A stretch of 64,000 bases of DNA from an uncultured Bacteroidales bacterium (GCA_946616535.1 CAMOJA010000001.1:133640-197639), one strand, 5' to 3'. Counted from the first letter of the stretch, positions 1 to 8,671 are shown. Notes: generated by a model not told the origin, from the letters alone. A program made the numbers and translations.

Positions 1-1117
1 AAGCGATGGGAATAACCTGGGGGTCGTCGGTGAAGATATAGGGTATATACTTTCTTCCGAAGATCATAATAGCCGCTCCTATGGTATTCATCAGCAGGCA
101 TAGATGCACCGATGCATGGCTCGCCATCCGTACAGCTTGCAGATCCCCTTTGCCTAATTGATGCGAGACGCGGATGGTAGTTGCCGAACCGATACCTAAT
201 GCCAGCATGAAGGTTAAGTCGCACATCTGGTTCGCTATATGATGCGCCGCAAGAGCTTCTTTACTGATCCATCCGATGATGACGAAGGAAGCGGTGAAGA
301 GAAACGCCTCCGCAAAAGACTGCAAACCGATAGGTGTTCCGAGGGCTATCAAGTGCTCCACTTCGCGCCGCGTAATCATCCATCGACGGATGGACTGAAG
401 ATATCGACGCCATTCGGTTTTGCATGCCATCGCGATAAAGAAACAAACGGGCATGAGAAGTCGGGCAATAAGCGTTGCCCATCCTGCTCCTTCTGCTCCC
501 ATGGGTTGAACCCCCCAATGGCCGAAGATAAGCACCCAGTTCAGGCCGATATTGAGCAGGTTGCACCCCACGGTAATCATCATTGCCACGAAGGTGTTTC
601 CGAGCCCCTCCAAGAACTGCTTGGAGAAGCAGAATAGCAGGAACGGAATGATAGAAAGCACAATTAAAATAAAGTACGGGCGCGCGCATGCGGAGACATC
701 GGGTTCTTGTCCGAAATAGTCGAGGTATGGGATGCAGGGCACCAACAAGGCCAAGGAGAGAATGCTGACGAGCGCGGTAAAGACAAGGCCATTCGCAAGA
801 TACGAACTGATTTGCTCATGTTTATGGGCTATCTCCTCATCCGTCGTTCCTTGCTGCAGCAGTTTCTCCAATCGTCCATGCACATGTCCTACCAGCGGCG
901 TGATACCCATCAATGCACCCATGGAGAAGACCATGACGGTGAAGAAGATGGCGTTGGAGAAACTCACCGCCGCCAAATCCGTTGTGCCATAGTGACCGAC
1001 CATGATAGAGTCCGCCAAACCAACCATCGCCGCACCTAATTGGGTAAGCATCACGGGGAACGCCACTTGCAAGTTGCGTTTGTAATACGGCAAATATGTG
1101 CGAAACGAATAGGTCAT
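1..1117 (-). CDS. MATE family efflux transporter (C-terminus cut by window edge)
   Basis: Translating the minus strand from the ATG at 1117 gives one open frame to the window edge, about 372 codons. It begins MTYSFRTYLPYYKRNLQVAF and continues with PVMLTQLGAAMVGLADSIMV, the N-terminal signature of MATE (NorM/DinF-like) multidrug and cation antiporters. Long hydrophobic helices alternate with short basic loops, and the internal half-repeat (ALGTPIGLQSFAEAFLFTAS) that starts the second six-helix bundle is visible. It should export drugs or other substrates across the inner membrane using a cation gradient; the substrate cannot be told. The last roughly 80 residues of a typical 450-residue family member lie outside the window. 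It is divergent from the barrel gene at 1220. Confidence 0.88.
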   Translation of the reverse strand, partial: MTYSFRTYLPYYKRNLQVAFPVMLTQLGAAMVGLADSIMVGHYGTTDLAAVSFSNAIFFTVMVFSMGALMGITPLVGHVHGRLEKLLQQGTTDEEIAHKHEQISSYLANGLVFTALVSILSLALLVPCIPYLDYFGQEPDVSACARPYFILIVLSIIPFLLFCFSKQFLEGLGNTFVAMMITVGCNLLNIGLNWVLIFGHWGVQPMGAEGAGWATLIARLLMPVCFFIAMACKTEWRRYLQSIRRWMITRREVEHLIALGTPIGLQSFAEAFLFTASFVIIGWISKEALAAHHIANQMCDLTFMLALGIGSATTIRVSHQLGKGDLQAVRMASHASVHLCLLMNTIGAAIMIFGRKYIPYIFTDDPQVIPIA

Positions 1118-1150
1118 ACCACAAATCGGGCACAAAGTTACAAAAAATAA

Positions 1151-1178
1151 TTGAAAATTGAAAATTGAAAATTGAAAA
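1151..1178. repeat. Heptanucleotide tandem array (TTGAAAA x4)
   Basis: Four exact copies of TTGAAAA run head to tail. The start of a fifth copy merges into the TTTG that forms the -33 element of the promoter for the gene at 1220, so copy-number change would move or alter sequence just upstream of that promoter. Confidence 0.9.
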
Positions 1179-1210
1179 TTTGCATAATTCATGGAATTTT
1201 TGTAATTTTG
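1179..1210 (+). promoter_or_regulatory. Promoter for outer-membrane barrel gene
   Basis: A -33 TTTG (1179-1182) and a -7 TAATTTTG (1203-1210) are separated by 20 nt, the Bacteroidota primary-sigma pattern. Only 9 nt separate the -7 element from the ATG at 1220, so the leader is a few bases at most. Confidence 0.7.
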
Positions 1211-1219
1211 CAGCCGATT

Positions 1220-1987
1220 ATGAAAAAATTAGGAATAATTTTGTTATTTCTGGCCCTTTCGACGGGCTTCATCCTGGCGGATGATAACAATAAACCGGCA
1301 TACCAGATAGCGGACAACACCTTCTTTGATCCGACGCGCAAAGAGCAGACCAAGGAAGCCTATAATTTCCGTGTGGATTATCGTCTGGAGGTCGGATATG
1401 TCCAGCATTGGCAACGTACGCGTAGAATCAGTTATCCGGATATGTACTTGCATGGTATTCGTCTGGGTGCTACGTTCTCGTTCGCGCTTCCTATGCGTTT
1501 TGATCTCCAGACGGGATTGCTCTATACCTTGGTATACGGACGGAATGACCAGCATTGGCGCTCGATCGATGCCCCTTCCGTGCAGACCGAGTATATTCGC
1601 CATCGCGTATTGGAGCATAACCTGACGATTCCGGTCCGCGTGTACTATACCGTTCCTTTGTGGAAACAGCTCAACCTCTTCTTCTTTACCGGTCCGCAGC
1701 TCCATATCGGCTTGGCGGAGAACGACTATCTGGTGGATTATCTGAGCGATGGTACCAAGACTTGGTTGGAGAGCATCGGTGTGCCTACCGAGCCTTATGA
1801 TCGCATGGCGGACCAAGTGATCCGCGCGAATATCCAATGGGGATTAGGCGGCGGTCTGGAGTGGGATCGTTATCGCTTGCAGGCGGGTTATGACTTCGGT
1901 TTGAATAACCTCGTCAAGCATCAGAAGACGAAAGATCAGTATATGGCCGAGTGGGGTTGGTTCGTCAGTTTCTCTTACAAGTTCTAA
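1220..1987 (+). CDS. Outer-membrane beta-barrel protein
   Basis: The gene encodes 255 residues from the ATG at 1220. This start is preferred to an earlier in-frame one because it opens directly on a signal peptide (MKKLGIILLFLALSTGFILA) and sits just behind a promoter. The mature part alternates polar and aromatic residues in strand-sized blocks (for example LGATFSFALPMRFDLQTGLL and YRLQAGYDFGLNNLV) and ends in WFVSFSYKF, a terminal aromatic strand typical of barrels folded by the BAM machine. It resembles Bacteroidota PorT/OMP_b-brl-type small barrels; no ligand can be inferred. It is a single gene followed by repeats and a terminator. Confidence 0.75.
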   Translation: MKKLGIILLFLALSTGFILADDNNKPAYQIADNTFFDPTRKEQTKEAYNFRVDYRLEVGYVQHWQRTRRISYPDMYLHGIRLGATFSFALPMRFDLQTGLLYTLVYGRNDQHWRSIDAPSVQTEYIRHRVLEHNLTIPVRVYYTVPLWKQLNLFFFTGPQLHIGLAENDYLVDYLSDGTKTWLESIGVPTEPYDRMADQVIRANIQWGLGGGLEWDRYRLQAGYDFGLNNLVKHQKTKDQYMAEWGWFVSFSYKF

Positions 1988-2094
1988 TGACCAATTATCA
2001 ATGACCCGGAGCGTCCTCCCGACTAACGGGAGGAGCGGCCTCCGCCTAGAAGGGCAATTATCAATTATCAATGACCAATTACCAATGACCATTA
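1988..2094. repeat. Degenerate heptamer array interrupted by hairpin element
   Basis: Units of the type ATGACCA, ATTATCA and ATTACCA lie between the barrel gene's stop and the terminator. The array is split by the GC-rich hairpin element at 2006-2051. Confidence 0.75.
2006..2051. repeat. 46-bp hairpin element, copy 1 (intergenic)
   Basis: The element starts CCGGAGCGTC and ends CGCCTAGAA. Its inner stem CCTCCCG / CGGGAGG (7 bp) closes an ACTAA loop, and outer CGGAG / CTCCG can also pair. It is nearly identical to the element at 11183-11229, where the second stem pair is T-A instead of C-G. Like that copy it sits inside an AT-rich heptamer array. Confidence 0.8.
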
Positions 2095-2100
2095 AAAAAA

Positions 2101-2126
2101 GCCTCTCAAGCGAGAGGCCTTTTTTT
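2101..2126. terminator. Bidirectional intrinsic terminator
   Basis: Stem GCCTCTC / GAGAGGC with loop AAGC is flanked by A7 on the left and a T-run on the right, so it can end both the barrel gene (+) and the C69 dipeptidase operon (-). The T-run overlaps the dipeptidase stop codon. Confidence 0.88.
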
Positions 2127-3858
2127 ACTCATGGGTGATCTCCGGAGCTATTTTGCGTAAGAACTCTTCCGGGAACGCCAAGCGGTTCGGACCGCAACTG
2201 TGTCCGTATTGGTTGCGCTTGAACTGTCCGTTCTCTTCTTTGCGCTCTTGTCCGTCGATGAACTTCGTGACGAGGTAGATATACAAGCGCTGCCAGTCCG
2301 CTACGAGGTTCTCTGCCTGCGAGCAGGAATAGGAAGTCAGGAATGCCCGAGCCTCTTCCTCGTTCAGCCCGGCGGCTTGTGCATCTACGCCGGGAACCTG
2401 CATATTGAATTTATCATCCCATGCCAATTGCAGTTCGCGAATATGCGGATACATGCGGCTATACTTGGTGTAGGCCCAGTTGGCCACGATGTTGAACGTC
2501 CACCAGGCGCTGGTCGGCGAGAAAGTAAAACTATCGCCATTGTCTTCCGCAAAGCACTCCGGAATATGATTAATCCGGCAATACATCGGGGTATAGCAAC
2601 TGCAAGCTGCATCGTCCACGCCGAACCAGAAGATTCCGCCTATTTTCGGGTCCACAAACGACCGCATCTGGGCGATAAACGACCAGGCTGTCTGTTGTGT
2701 AGCCGTCGGTCGCTCATACCAGTATTGAAGCGTGTCCGTCGTCCCTTCTGCAGCTACTTTGAATCCCAATCCTCCATAACGCAGTTTGCTGTTCCATGGA
2801 CCGGCGTCCGTTCCTTGCGTGATATCCAACGGCGTACCTTTGTATTCATCGCGCATACATTCCTTGAGGTCCTGTACACTCACTTTGCGATTCGGAACGA
2901 TCCACAGCGGCATATGCTCGCCTTCGTCCTTTCCGTTCGTCTCGCGGAAGGTGGTGCCGGTAGCATAGTCGTAGTACGACTCCATATTCTCGAAATGGTT
3001 GAAGAATGACCATACGCGTGCCTCGCATACATATAAACCGCTGAAATCGAACGGGTTATAAGCCGCTTGATAGGAGAAGTCTTTGTCCTCCCCGCTGAAG
3101 AAACCTTTCTCGCGTGCCAAAGAGATCACCTCTTTATCCCACATCCAGTCGCCGTTGCATACGCAGTTCAGTTTCTTCTCCAGCCGTTTCTGCTCCTTGG
3201 CTACCTTGCTGCTTACCTTCACTTTGCGTCCGATAGGAAGCGTCGTGATACGCGACTGATTAGCATGAGCGGCGATGGCATGATCCGGGATGCGAACCGC
3301 TACCCACGCTGCACCTTTCTTGCCCGGACCTTTTCCTATCAGGTCTAACATCCATACTTCGTTCGGGTCGCCGATAGAGAAGGTTTCGCCTTCCGATGCG
3401 TAACCGTACTCATTCACCAGCGAGATCATCCATTCGATGGCTTCGCGAGCCGTCTTACTGCGCTCCAGCGCAATATAAATCAGGCTGCCATAATCCACAC
3501 CGACGGTGTCCCACAGCACTTCACGGCCACCCCAAGTGGTCTCACCTATCGTCACTTGATGCTCGTTCATATTACCTACTACCGAGTAGGTGTGCGCTAT
3601 TTGAGGAATCGACCCTTGCGGACGACCGGTGTCCCAGTCGTACACCTCACGAACGGCTCCCTCAGGATAGTCTGCGGCAGGAGAGAAATGCAGAAAACCG
3701 TACATGCCGTACGAGTCAGCGGCATACGAAATCATTGTACTGCCGTCCACCGAGGCGTCTTTGCCCACGAGGAAGTTGGTACACGCCTGTATAGTTGAAA
3801 GGTGAAAGGTGAAAGGTGAAAGAAGCAGCAGGGCTGCAAATAGTCTAAGCTGTTTCAT
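2125..3858 (-). CDS. C69 family dipeptidase (PepD-like), exported
   Basis: This 577-residue protein has an N-terminal signal peptide (residues 1-25) followed directly by CTNFLVGKDASVDGSTMISY. In family C69 (Ntn hydrolases) the cysteine exposed after processing is the nucleophile, so Cys26 is the predicted catalytic residue. The remainder matches the secreted Bacteroidota members, including AKTAREAIEWM and GDPNEVWMLDLIGKGPGKKG. It probably cleaves dipeptides in the periplasm or at the surface. The start overlaps the stop of the upstream glycogen synthase by 4 bp. The signal peptide h-region is encoded by a GGTGAAA heptamer array (3794-3822). Confidence 0.9.
   Translation of the reverse strand: MKQLRLFAALLLLSPFTFHLSTIQACTNFLVGKDASVDGSTMISYAADSYGMYGFLHFSPAADYPEGAVREVYDWDTGRPQGSIPQIAHTYSVVGNMNEHQVTIGETTWGGREVLWDTVGVDYGSLIYIALERSKTAREAIEWMISLVNEYGYASEGETFSIGDPNEVWMLDLIGKGPGKKGAAWVAVRIPDHAIAAHANQSRITTLPIGRKVKVSSKVAKEQKRLEKKLNCVCNGDWMWDKEVISLAREKGFFSGEDKDFSYQAAYNPFDFSGLYVCEARVWSFFNHFENMESYYDYATGTTFRETNGKDEGEHMPLWIVPNRKVSVQDLKECMRDEYKGTPLDITQGTDAGPWNSKLRYGGLGFKVAAEGTTDTLQYWYERPTATQQTAWSFIAQMRSFVDPKIGGIFWFGVDDAACSCYTPMYCRINHIPECFAEDNGDSFTFSPTSAWWTFNIVANWAYTKYSRMYPHIRELQLAWDDKFNMQVPGVDAQAAGLNEEEARAFLTSYSCSQAENLVADWQRLYIYLVTKFIDGQERKEENGQFKRNQYGHSCGPNRLAFPEEFLRKIAPEITHE
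3794..3822. repeat. Heptamer array inside the dipeptidase signal peptide
   Basis: On the plus strand TGAAAGG is repeated about four times. In the minus-strand gene it is translated as part of the signal peptide (residues SPFTFHLS). Confidence 0.8.
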
Positions 3859-5411
3859 TTTGTTTTACGTTTGGTTGTTTTCTTGGGTTTGGAATTGCGG
3901 GCTGCGGCTTTGGTAAGCGCGATGGAATAGGCCTCGCGATAATATTTGAAGAAGTGCTTCCAGTCGGCTTTCTTCGCTACGGCGGCAGCGGCTTTGCGTG
4001 CTTTCTCCGTTTCCTCCGCATTCAGATGTGAGAAGCGGTAGAGGGCATCCGCGATGCGCTCGGTCACTTCGCCGAAGTTGCTGTCGTTGCGATCGATAAC
4101 TACTACGCCGCCTTGCTCTTTCTGCCGAGCCGCCCATTCGCCATAACCCGCCAGCGACGTTGTGATGGTCGGTACGTGGAAGGCGCAGGACTCGAGGGGA
4201 GTATACCCCCAAGGTTCGTAGTACGACGGGAAGACCGTCACGTCCATGCCGATCAGCAGGTCGTAATAACTCATGCCGAACAGCGGATCGTGTCCGTCCA
4301 GATAATACGGCACAAAAACGGCATTTACTTTACCCTTGCGCGAAGGAGCGCGGTCTAAATATGGAATCATCACAAACGCGATCACCTCGCGTTCGGGTTG
4401 CGTGCTGTGATAGATCTTTTGTGCTAACTTATCCAGCGCTTCGGCGAACGCATCGATACCTTTATTCTTCCATTCCAGTCGCCCCGAGATACAGAGCAAC
4501 AGCGCGTTCTCAGGTACCACTCCGCCTAATTTCTCTCCGGCTACTTTGCGCAGTGCCGTACGGGCTTTCTCGCGCTTGATATCGAACTCCTTGCCTTTCG
4601 GAACAAAGGTCGGTTCGAATCCGTTCGGAGTCTCGATATCTACCGGCTTGTCCAGTAATTGCTTGCATTCCCGAGCGGTGATATAACTGACAGTTGTGAA
4701 GCAGTCCGCCCAATGAGCCGCTTGTTTCTCCACCGAGTGTTTGCTCACCATATTCAGCTCCGCTGCCATCTGATCGCCGTTATACCCCTCGAAATAGTCG
4801 TAAAGCGGCTTGCCGTTTCCGGCTATCGAACGACCGATACCCGTCGCATGAGTGGTAAACAAAGTGGCTATCTCCGGACAATGATCCTCCAGATAGAAGA
4901 TCGAGAAAGCGGTCTGCCATTCGTTCGCATGCATGCAGAACTTAGGTTTACTAACGCCTCTAAAGTGACCAGTGAGATAGTTATACAAACTTTCCATAAC
5001 CATGCCGGCTGTATAACTGAATAGACACGACTCGTCATAATCACCATAGGCCGCATGGCTCTGCACTTGGAATTTGTTCCAAGCCCAGGCGTAGATGCTG
5101 TCTTTTTGCGGCCACATCGCGTCGAACTTCAGCAGGATCGCTATCGGCTCTCCCGGCACTTGCCATCTGCCGATACGAATCGGAATCTCCAATGACCTAT
5201 CACCAATCACCAATGACCAATCTTTAAGAAGATTTTTGTCCTCCTTAAAATAAATATCGCTGTGTGCTCCGAAATCGGGGCCGAAGAAAAAGACCTTGTC
5301 CGGGTGCTCTGCTTGCATCGATGCGGCGCGCGTACTGAGTACGGCGTAGATTCCGCCTACGCGGTTGCATACTTCCCATGAGGTCTCAAAAATATAATCA
5401 GGACTTAGCAT
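3855..5411 (-). CDS. Glycogen (starch) synthase, glycosyltransferase
   Basis: The 518-residue protein opens SPDYIFETSWEVCNRVGGIY, the N-terminal signature of the Bacteroidota glycogen synthases related to the GT3 type. CMHANEWQTAFS, TTHATGIGRSIAGNGKPLYD and the C-terminal sugar-nucleotide site region FPSYYEPWGYTPLESCAF follow in order. It should extend alpha-1,4-glucan from a nucleotide-glucose donor in the cytoplasm. It ends in a basic tail (KPKKTTKRKTK). Residues about 64-77 (KDWSLVIGDRSLEI) are encoded by a CCAAT-type heptamer array (about 5187-5222). It lies 12 bp after the PKD lipoprotein gene and overlaps the dipeptidase start (ATGA). Confidence 0.85.
   Translation of the reverse strand: MLSPDYIFETSWEVCNRVGGIYAVLSTRAASMQAEHPDKVFFFGPDFGAHSDIYFKEDKNLLKDWSLVIGDRSLEIPIRIGRWQVPGEPIAILLKFDAMWPQKDSIYAWAWNKFQVQSHAAYGDYDESCLFSYTAGMVMESLYNYLTGHFRGVSKPKFCMHANEWQTAFSIFYLEDHCPEIATLFTTHATGIGRSIAGNGKPLYDYFEGYNGDQMAAELNMVSKHSVEKQAAHWADCFTTVSYITARECKQLLDKPVDIETPNGFEPTFVPKGKEFDIKREKARTALRKVAGEKLGGVVPENALLLCISGRLEWKNKGIDAFAEALDKLAQKIYHSTQPEREVIAFVMIPYLDRAPSRKGKVNAVFVPYYLDGHDPLFGMSYYDLLIGMDVTVFPSYYEPWGYTPLESCAFHVPTITTSLAGYGEWAARQKEQGGVVVIDRNDSNFGEVTERIADALYRFSHLNAEETEKARKAAAAVAKKADWKHFFKYYREAYSIALTKAAARNSKPKKTTKRKTK
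5187..5222. repeat. Heptamer-type array inside the glycogen synthase gene
   Basis: Degenerate units (CCAATGA, CCTATCA, CCAATCA, CCAATGA, CCAATCT) are read in frame in the minus-strand gene. Confidence 0.75.
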
Positions 5412-5423
5412 GTGTTCTATCGT

Positions 5424-6461
5424 TTATTCGTTAGGAATAGGATTCGATGCCAATTTGGTCACATCGCTCAGGTTGTTCAGCAGCAATGGGGTAGTGACGA
5501 ACTTATTATTGTCTGACCCGATGAACGGCATGTACCATACGCCTTGCGCATTCGCCCAATAGATGCGGTTATCTACTGCATCTAACGTCATTGCATTGCA
5601 CGGCGTTCCGTCGATCAGCTCAAGATACGTTCCGTCGATATTGGCAACCCATAACCCCTTTGCGCGAATGTAAATCTTGCGATTGAAGATATGAAAACCT
5701 TCGATCTGCGGGAATATCTGCTGCAATTCGCTCAGGTAGAACGTGCTGTCGTTATAGATCTGCATCGTATCTTGCTCGATGTCGAGCAGGTAAGTCGTCA
5801 ACTCATCGGCTTTACGGAGTTTCTCTGCGCGCTCGCCGAAGATACGTTGCATGTAGTCGCCCGACCCGGTTCGCATACCTATCGAGTTCGTCTCGCGATC
5901 CCGGACATCAAACTCCTTTCGCACATCCGTCGTATCGCCGTTCAGGATCACGCGCAAACGAATAGCCAGCGTTGCGGCTTTCGTGAAATAGACGTGCAGC
6001 GTCGAGATACTGGTTGTGGTATCTACTACCACAATATCCGGATCTTCCGCATCCGTCTCCGTGTACCATTCATATTCCACCTTGTAGTTATACGGGTTAT
6101 AGACATTGGCGGTGAAGGTATAGTCCTCGTAGATATAGAAAACACTGTCTTCGCAAACAAAGGTAGGAATGGTATCATATACCGTGATCTCCTTGGTCTC
6201 GCGCAGCGAGTTCTTCTTATCCACTTTCAGCACGACCAGATACGAACCCGGACGTTTATACGTATGGCTGGGCGACTTCAAGGTCGAAGAAGCGCCATCG
6301 CCGTAAGACCACTCCCATTCCTCTCCCGAGGAACTGAGGTTCGTGAATCGGACGGTCTCTCCTGCGCGGGGAGCGGTCGGACTGAACGTGAAGTCCACCT
6401 GCGTCTTCTTACAAGCTATCAGCGCGCAGCAAAGCGTCAATAATAGAAACGTTTTTTTCAT
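5424..6461 (-). CDS. PKD-domain lipoprotein
   Basis: The chosen start is the ATG at 6461 (MKKTFLLLTLCCALIACKKT), which gives a lipoprotein signal with lipobox LIAC; an ATG at 6476 is also in frame. Residues about 24-90 form a PKD fold (FSPTAPRAGETVRFTNLSS, WEWSYGDG, SPSHTYKRPGSYLVVLKV). The C-terminal third contains DNRIYWANAQGVW, resembling YWTD-type propeller strands. The protein is likely periplasmic or surface-exposed and may bind glycan or protein; the specific role is unknown. Its 5' end overlaps the miaA 3' end by about 50 bp. Confidence 0.8.
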   Translation of the reverse strand: MKKTFLLLTLCCALIACKKTQVDFTFSPTAPRAGETVRFTNLSSSGEEWEWSYGDGASSTLKSPSHTYKRPGSYLVVLKVDKKNSLRETKEITVYDTIPTFVCEDSVFYIYEDYTFTANVYNPYNYKVEYEWYTETDAEDPDIVVVDTTTSISTLHVYFTKAATLAIRLRVILNGDTTDVRKEFDVRDRETNSIGMRTGSGDYMQRIFGERAEKLRKADELTTYLLDIEQDTMQIYNDSTFYLSELQQIFPQIEGFHIFNRKIYIRAKGLWVANIDGTYLELIDGTPCNAMTLDAVDNRIYWANAQGVWYMPFIGSDNNKFVTTPLLLNNLSDVTKLASNPIPNE

Positions 6462-7323
6462 ATTCATCTGTGGCACTCAGCCAATGTATTTCTTTGTCGC
6501 GTCGAAACCAAGTCAATTGCCGCTTGGCGTAATGACGCGTGTTTTGTTGTATCAATTCGACGGCACGGTCAAGATCATACTCCCCGTCAAAATAAGCGAA
6601 TAACTCACGATAGCCCACGGTCTGTAAACTGTTCAGAGCCCGTTTGGAATACACCGCTTTCGCCTCTTCCAACAAGCCCTCGTCCATCATCTGCTTCACG
6701 CGTCGGTTTATCCGGTCGTATAATTCTTCGCGAGGTCGCTCCAATCCGACTTTAACGATCCGAAACGGACGTTCTTTGCGTTCGTTCGTGCGAAGCGACG
6801 AATACGCCTTTCCGGTTGTCAGGCATATCTCTATGCAGTGCATTAAGCGTGCCGGGTTCTGCTGATCGACGATATCCCAATACGTCGGATCTAATCGCTG
6901 TACTTCGGCCTGCAACCAGGCAAGACCGCCTTGCTCATAGCCGCGCTGCACCTCTTCCCGGATCTCCGCAGGAACGGACGGCAGGTCATCCAGACCATTG
7001 CAAACGGCATCCGCATAAAGCATCGACCCTCCGGTCATAATGACCACCTCATGCTTCCGAAACAGTTCATCCAACAGCACCAACGCATCGCGCTCATACT
7101 GACCGGCGTTATAGTCCTCCTCCAATGCACGCGTAGCTACAAAATAATGCTTCACGCGTCGCTGCTCTTCGACCGTAGGGGCTGCTGTGCCGATCGGAAT
7201 GTCGCGAAAAACCTGACGGCTGTCGCAGTTCACGATGGGACATCCGTACCGCTCCGCTAAGCGCAAAGACAACTCCGTCTTCCCGACCCCCGTCGGACCT
7301 ACTATCAGCAAAAGAGTTTTCAC
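6409..7323 (-). CDS. miaA: tRNA dimethylallyltransferase MiaA
   Basis: MiaA transfers the dimethylallyl group of DMAPP to N6 of A37 in tRNAs reading UNN codons. The P-loop LIVGPTGVGKTELSLRLAER, NCDSRQVFRDIPIGTA, MTGGSMLYADAV and LQTVGYRELFAYFDGE are all present. The start chosen is the GTG at 7321-7323 (VKTLLLIVGPTGVGKT), giving 304 residues, the usual family length. The open frame extends 50 codons further upstream, but that part overlaps the preceding gene and looks non-coding. It lies 22 bp after the PRiA4-like gene and overlaps the PKD lipoprotein gene. Confidence 0.93.
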   Translation of the reverse strand: MKTLLLIVGPTGVGKTELSLRLAERYGCPIVNCDSRQVFRDIPIGTAAPTVEEQRRVKHYFVATRALEEDYNAGQYERDALVLLDELFRKHEVVIMTGGSMLYADAVCNGLDDLPSVPAEIREEVQRGYEQGGLAWLQAEVQRLDPTYWDIVDQQNPARLMHCIEICLTTGKAYSSLRTNERKERPFRIVKVGLERPREELYDRINRRVKQMMDEGLLEEAKAVYSKRALNSLQTVGYRELFAYFDGEYDLDRAVELIQQNTRHYAKRQLTWFRRDKEIHWLSATDEYEKNVSIIDALLRADSL

Positions 7324-7345
7324 ATGTACGAGGGTAGTGAGCGAC

Positions 7346-7897
7346 CTAAAACATTGTACCGTCGTCGAATGACAAATCCTGGAACCCCTCCATGTCGATG
7401 TCGCCCATGTCGTACTCGTCTTTGAACTCGTCGTCAAACAGGAAATCGTCGTCGCTGCCCTTGCCACCGACACCGGCTATTGGATCTTCGCTCTTCAGCT
7501 GCTTCGGCGCTTTGCCCGTCGATTCCACGCACTCCACGCCGTTCATCGAACCCGCTTTGATCTCCTTCAGGCTGCCGAAGAAATAGCGCTCGAACATCGG
7601 ATCGAAGATATAAATCAGCCGTTGACCTTGTTCTTTGATCAGGTCGCTCAGACGCGTCTCGTTCATCACCATGTTGTCGTACTCGAAGTTCGAATCCATC
7701 TCTACGAGCGTCACTTCCTGACCCTTCTCCCATTCGTCATTGCAAAGGAAGAAAGAGGTCATCTGGTCGTCCGGATAGCCTACGCTCTTCAAAATAGCCT
7801 CGTGTAACTCTAAAAATGTAGCATCGGCATCGGCCTCAAAAACGCGGCGGAAATTCGGATCACCTTCCTCACACGAAAATGTAAAACGATAAATCAT
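7346..7897 (-). CDS. PRiA4 ORF-3-like protein
   Basis: The 183-residue protein begins MIYRFTFSCEEGDPNFRRVF and contains ATFLELHEAILKSVGYPDDQ, FFLCNDEWEKGQEVTL and RLIYIFDPMFERYFFG, the layout of the plasmid pRiA4b ORF-3 / IS1096 TnpR-like family (PF07929-type). The C-terminal 50 residues are very acidic (GSDDDFLFDDEFKDEYDMGD). Despite the family name no mobile element is visible, and chromosomal copies are common in Bacteroidota. The function is unknown. It is the first gene of the minus operon and lies downstream of the efp terminator. Confidence 0.75.
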   Translation of the reverse strand: MIYRFTFSCEEGDPNFRRVFEADADATFLELHEAILKSVGYPDDQMTSFFLCNDEWEKGQEVTLVEMDSNFEYDNMVMNETRLSDLIKEQGQRLIYIFDPMFERYFFGSLKEIKAGSMNGVECVESTGKAPKQLKSEDPIAGVGGKGSDDDFLFDDEFKDEYDMGDIDMEGFQDLSFDDGTMF

Positions 7898-7918
7898 AAT
7901 TCCTTACTATTGTAAAAA

Positions 7919-7934
7919 GCGTCCCGAAGGACGC
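7919..7934 (-). terminator. Terminator of efp
   Basis: Read on the minus strand, stem GCGTCC / GGACGC closes a TTCG tetraloop and is followed by TTTTT. Confidence 0.88.
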
Positions 7935-7961
7935 CTTTAATTTACCAATGTATTTGCTTCA

Positions 7962-8525
7962 TTAGCGAACGCGCTCGCAGTACGAACCGTCGCGAGTGTC
8001 AATACGAATCACCTCTCCTTCGTTGATGAAGAGCGGAACACGTACCTCTGCGCCCGTCTCAACCGTAGCCGGCTTCAACGTGTTCGTCGCTGTGTCGCCT
8101 TTCAGACCCGGCTCCGTATAAGTGACGGTCAACTCAACCTTGGTCGGCAACTCTGCGAAAAGCACTGTGTCCGAAGAGGCATCCGATACAACGTCTACGT
8201 TCATACCTTCCTTCAGGAAGTCAACTCCCGTAATCAGGTCATGTGCGATGGGCACTTGCTCGAAGGTCTCGTTGTTCATGAAGATATAGTCCTCGCCTTC
8301 CTTGTAAAGGAATTGGTACGGACGACGCTCTACGCGAACATCCTCCAGTTTCTCACCGATATTGAAGCGACGCTCCAATACGCGACCATCCACTACATCT
8401 TTAAATTTAACACGCATAATTGTGTTACCCTTACCCGGTTTTACGTGAAGGAACTCAATTACGAAATACAGACGGCCGTCCATGCGGATACATACGCCGT
8501 TTTTGATGTCTTGACTGTTGATCAT
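7962..8525 (-). CDS. efp: Translation elongation factor P
   Basis: The protein has 187 residues, the normal EF-P length. The N-terminal KOW-like domain contains [19 protein letters not shown], whose loop lysine (about residue 32) reaches the peptidyl-transferase centre in EF-P. The two OB domains follow ([20 protein letters not shown], then [20 protein letters not shown] and [13 protein letters not shown]). EF-P relieves ribosome stalling at polyproline; the TonB protein encoded at 45272 carries a run of six prolines. It is monocistronic, with its own promoter and terminator. Confidence 0.96.
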   Translation of the reverse strand: MINSQDIKNGVCIRMDGRLYFVIEFLHVKPGKGNTIMRVKFKDVVDGRVLERRFNIGEKLEDVRVERRPYQFLYKEGEDYIFMNNETFEQVPIAHDLITGVDFLKEGMNVDVVSDASSDTVLFAELPTKVELTVTYTEPGLKGDTATNTLKPATVETGAEVRVPLFINEGEVIRIDTRDGSYCERVR

Positions 8526-8572
8526 AACGCTTTATTTGTCTAAATATTTGTTCGTATTATTGAAAAATCGTG

Positions 8573-8604
8573 CAAAAGTACTATTTTTTTTGCACATATG
8601 CAAA
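8573..8604 (-). promoter_or_regulatory. efp promoter
   Basis: On the minus strand -33 TTTG (8604-8601), 20 nt, then -7 TACTTTTG (8580-8573). The -33 element lies inside the spacer of the divergent marC promoter. Confidence 0.75.
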
Positions 8605-8620
8605 TTTTTTACTAATTTTG
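8589..8620 (+). promoter_or_regulatory. marC promoter
   Basis: -33 TTTG (8589-8592), 20 nt, then -7 TAATTTTG (8613-8620). With the efp -33 it forms the near-palindrome TTTGCACATATGCAAA. Confidence 0.7.
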
Positions 8621-8671
8621 TGCCCGAATTTATGGATTGAGCCTCTGGCAATAGGAAAATTTAGGTAAATT

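Noticed and set aside
261..1133. Two minus-strand frames of 142 and 98 codons
   Set aside because: They are out of frame with the MATE transporter that spans the same region and reads through to the window edge.
5691..6443. 250-codon plus-strand frame over the PKD lipoprotein
   Set aside because: No signal, domain or promoter; the minus-strand lipoprotein has a lipobox and PKD motifs.
7346..7897. Transposon resolvase or IS passenger gene
   Set aside because: The PRiA4 ORF-3 family name suggests mobility, but no transposase, terminal repeats or target duplication is visible.
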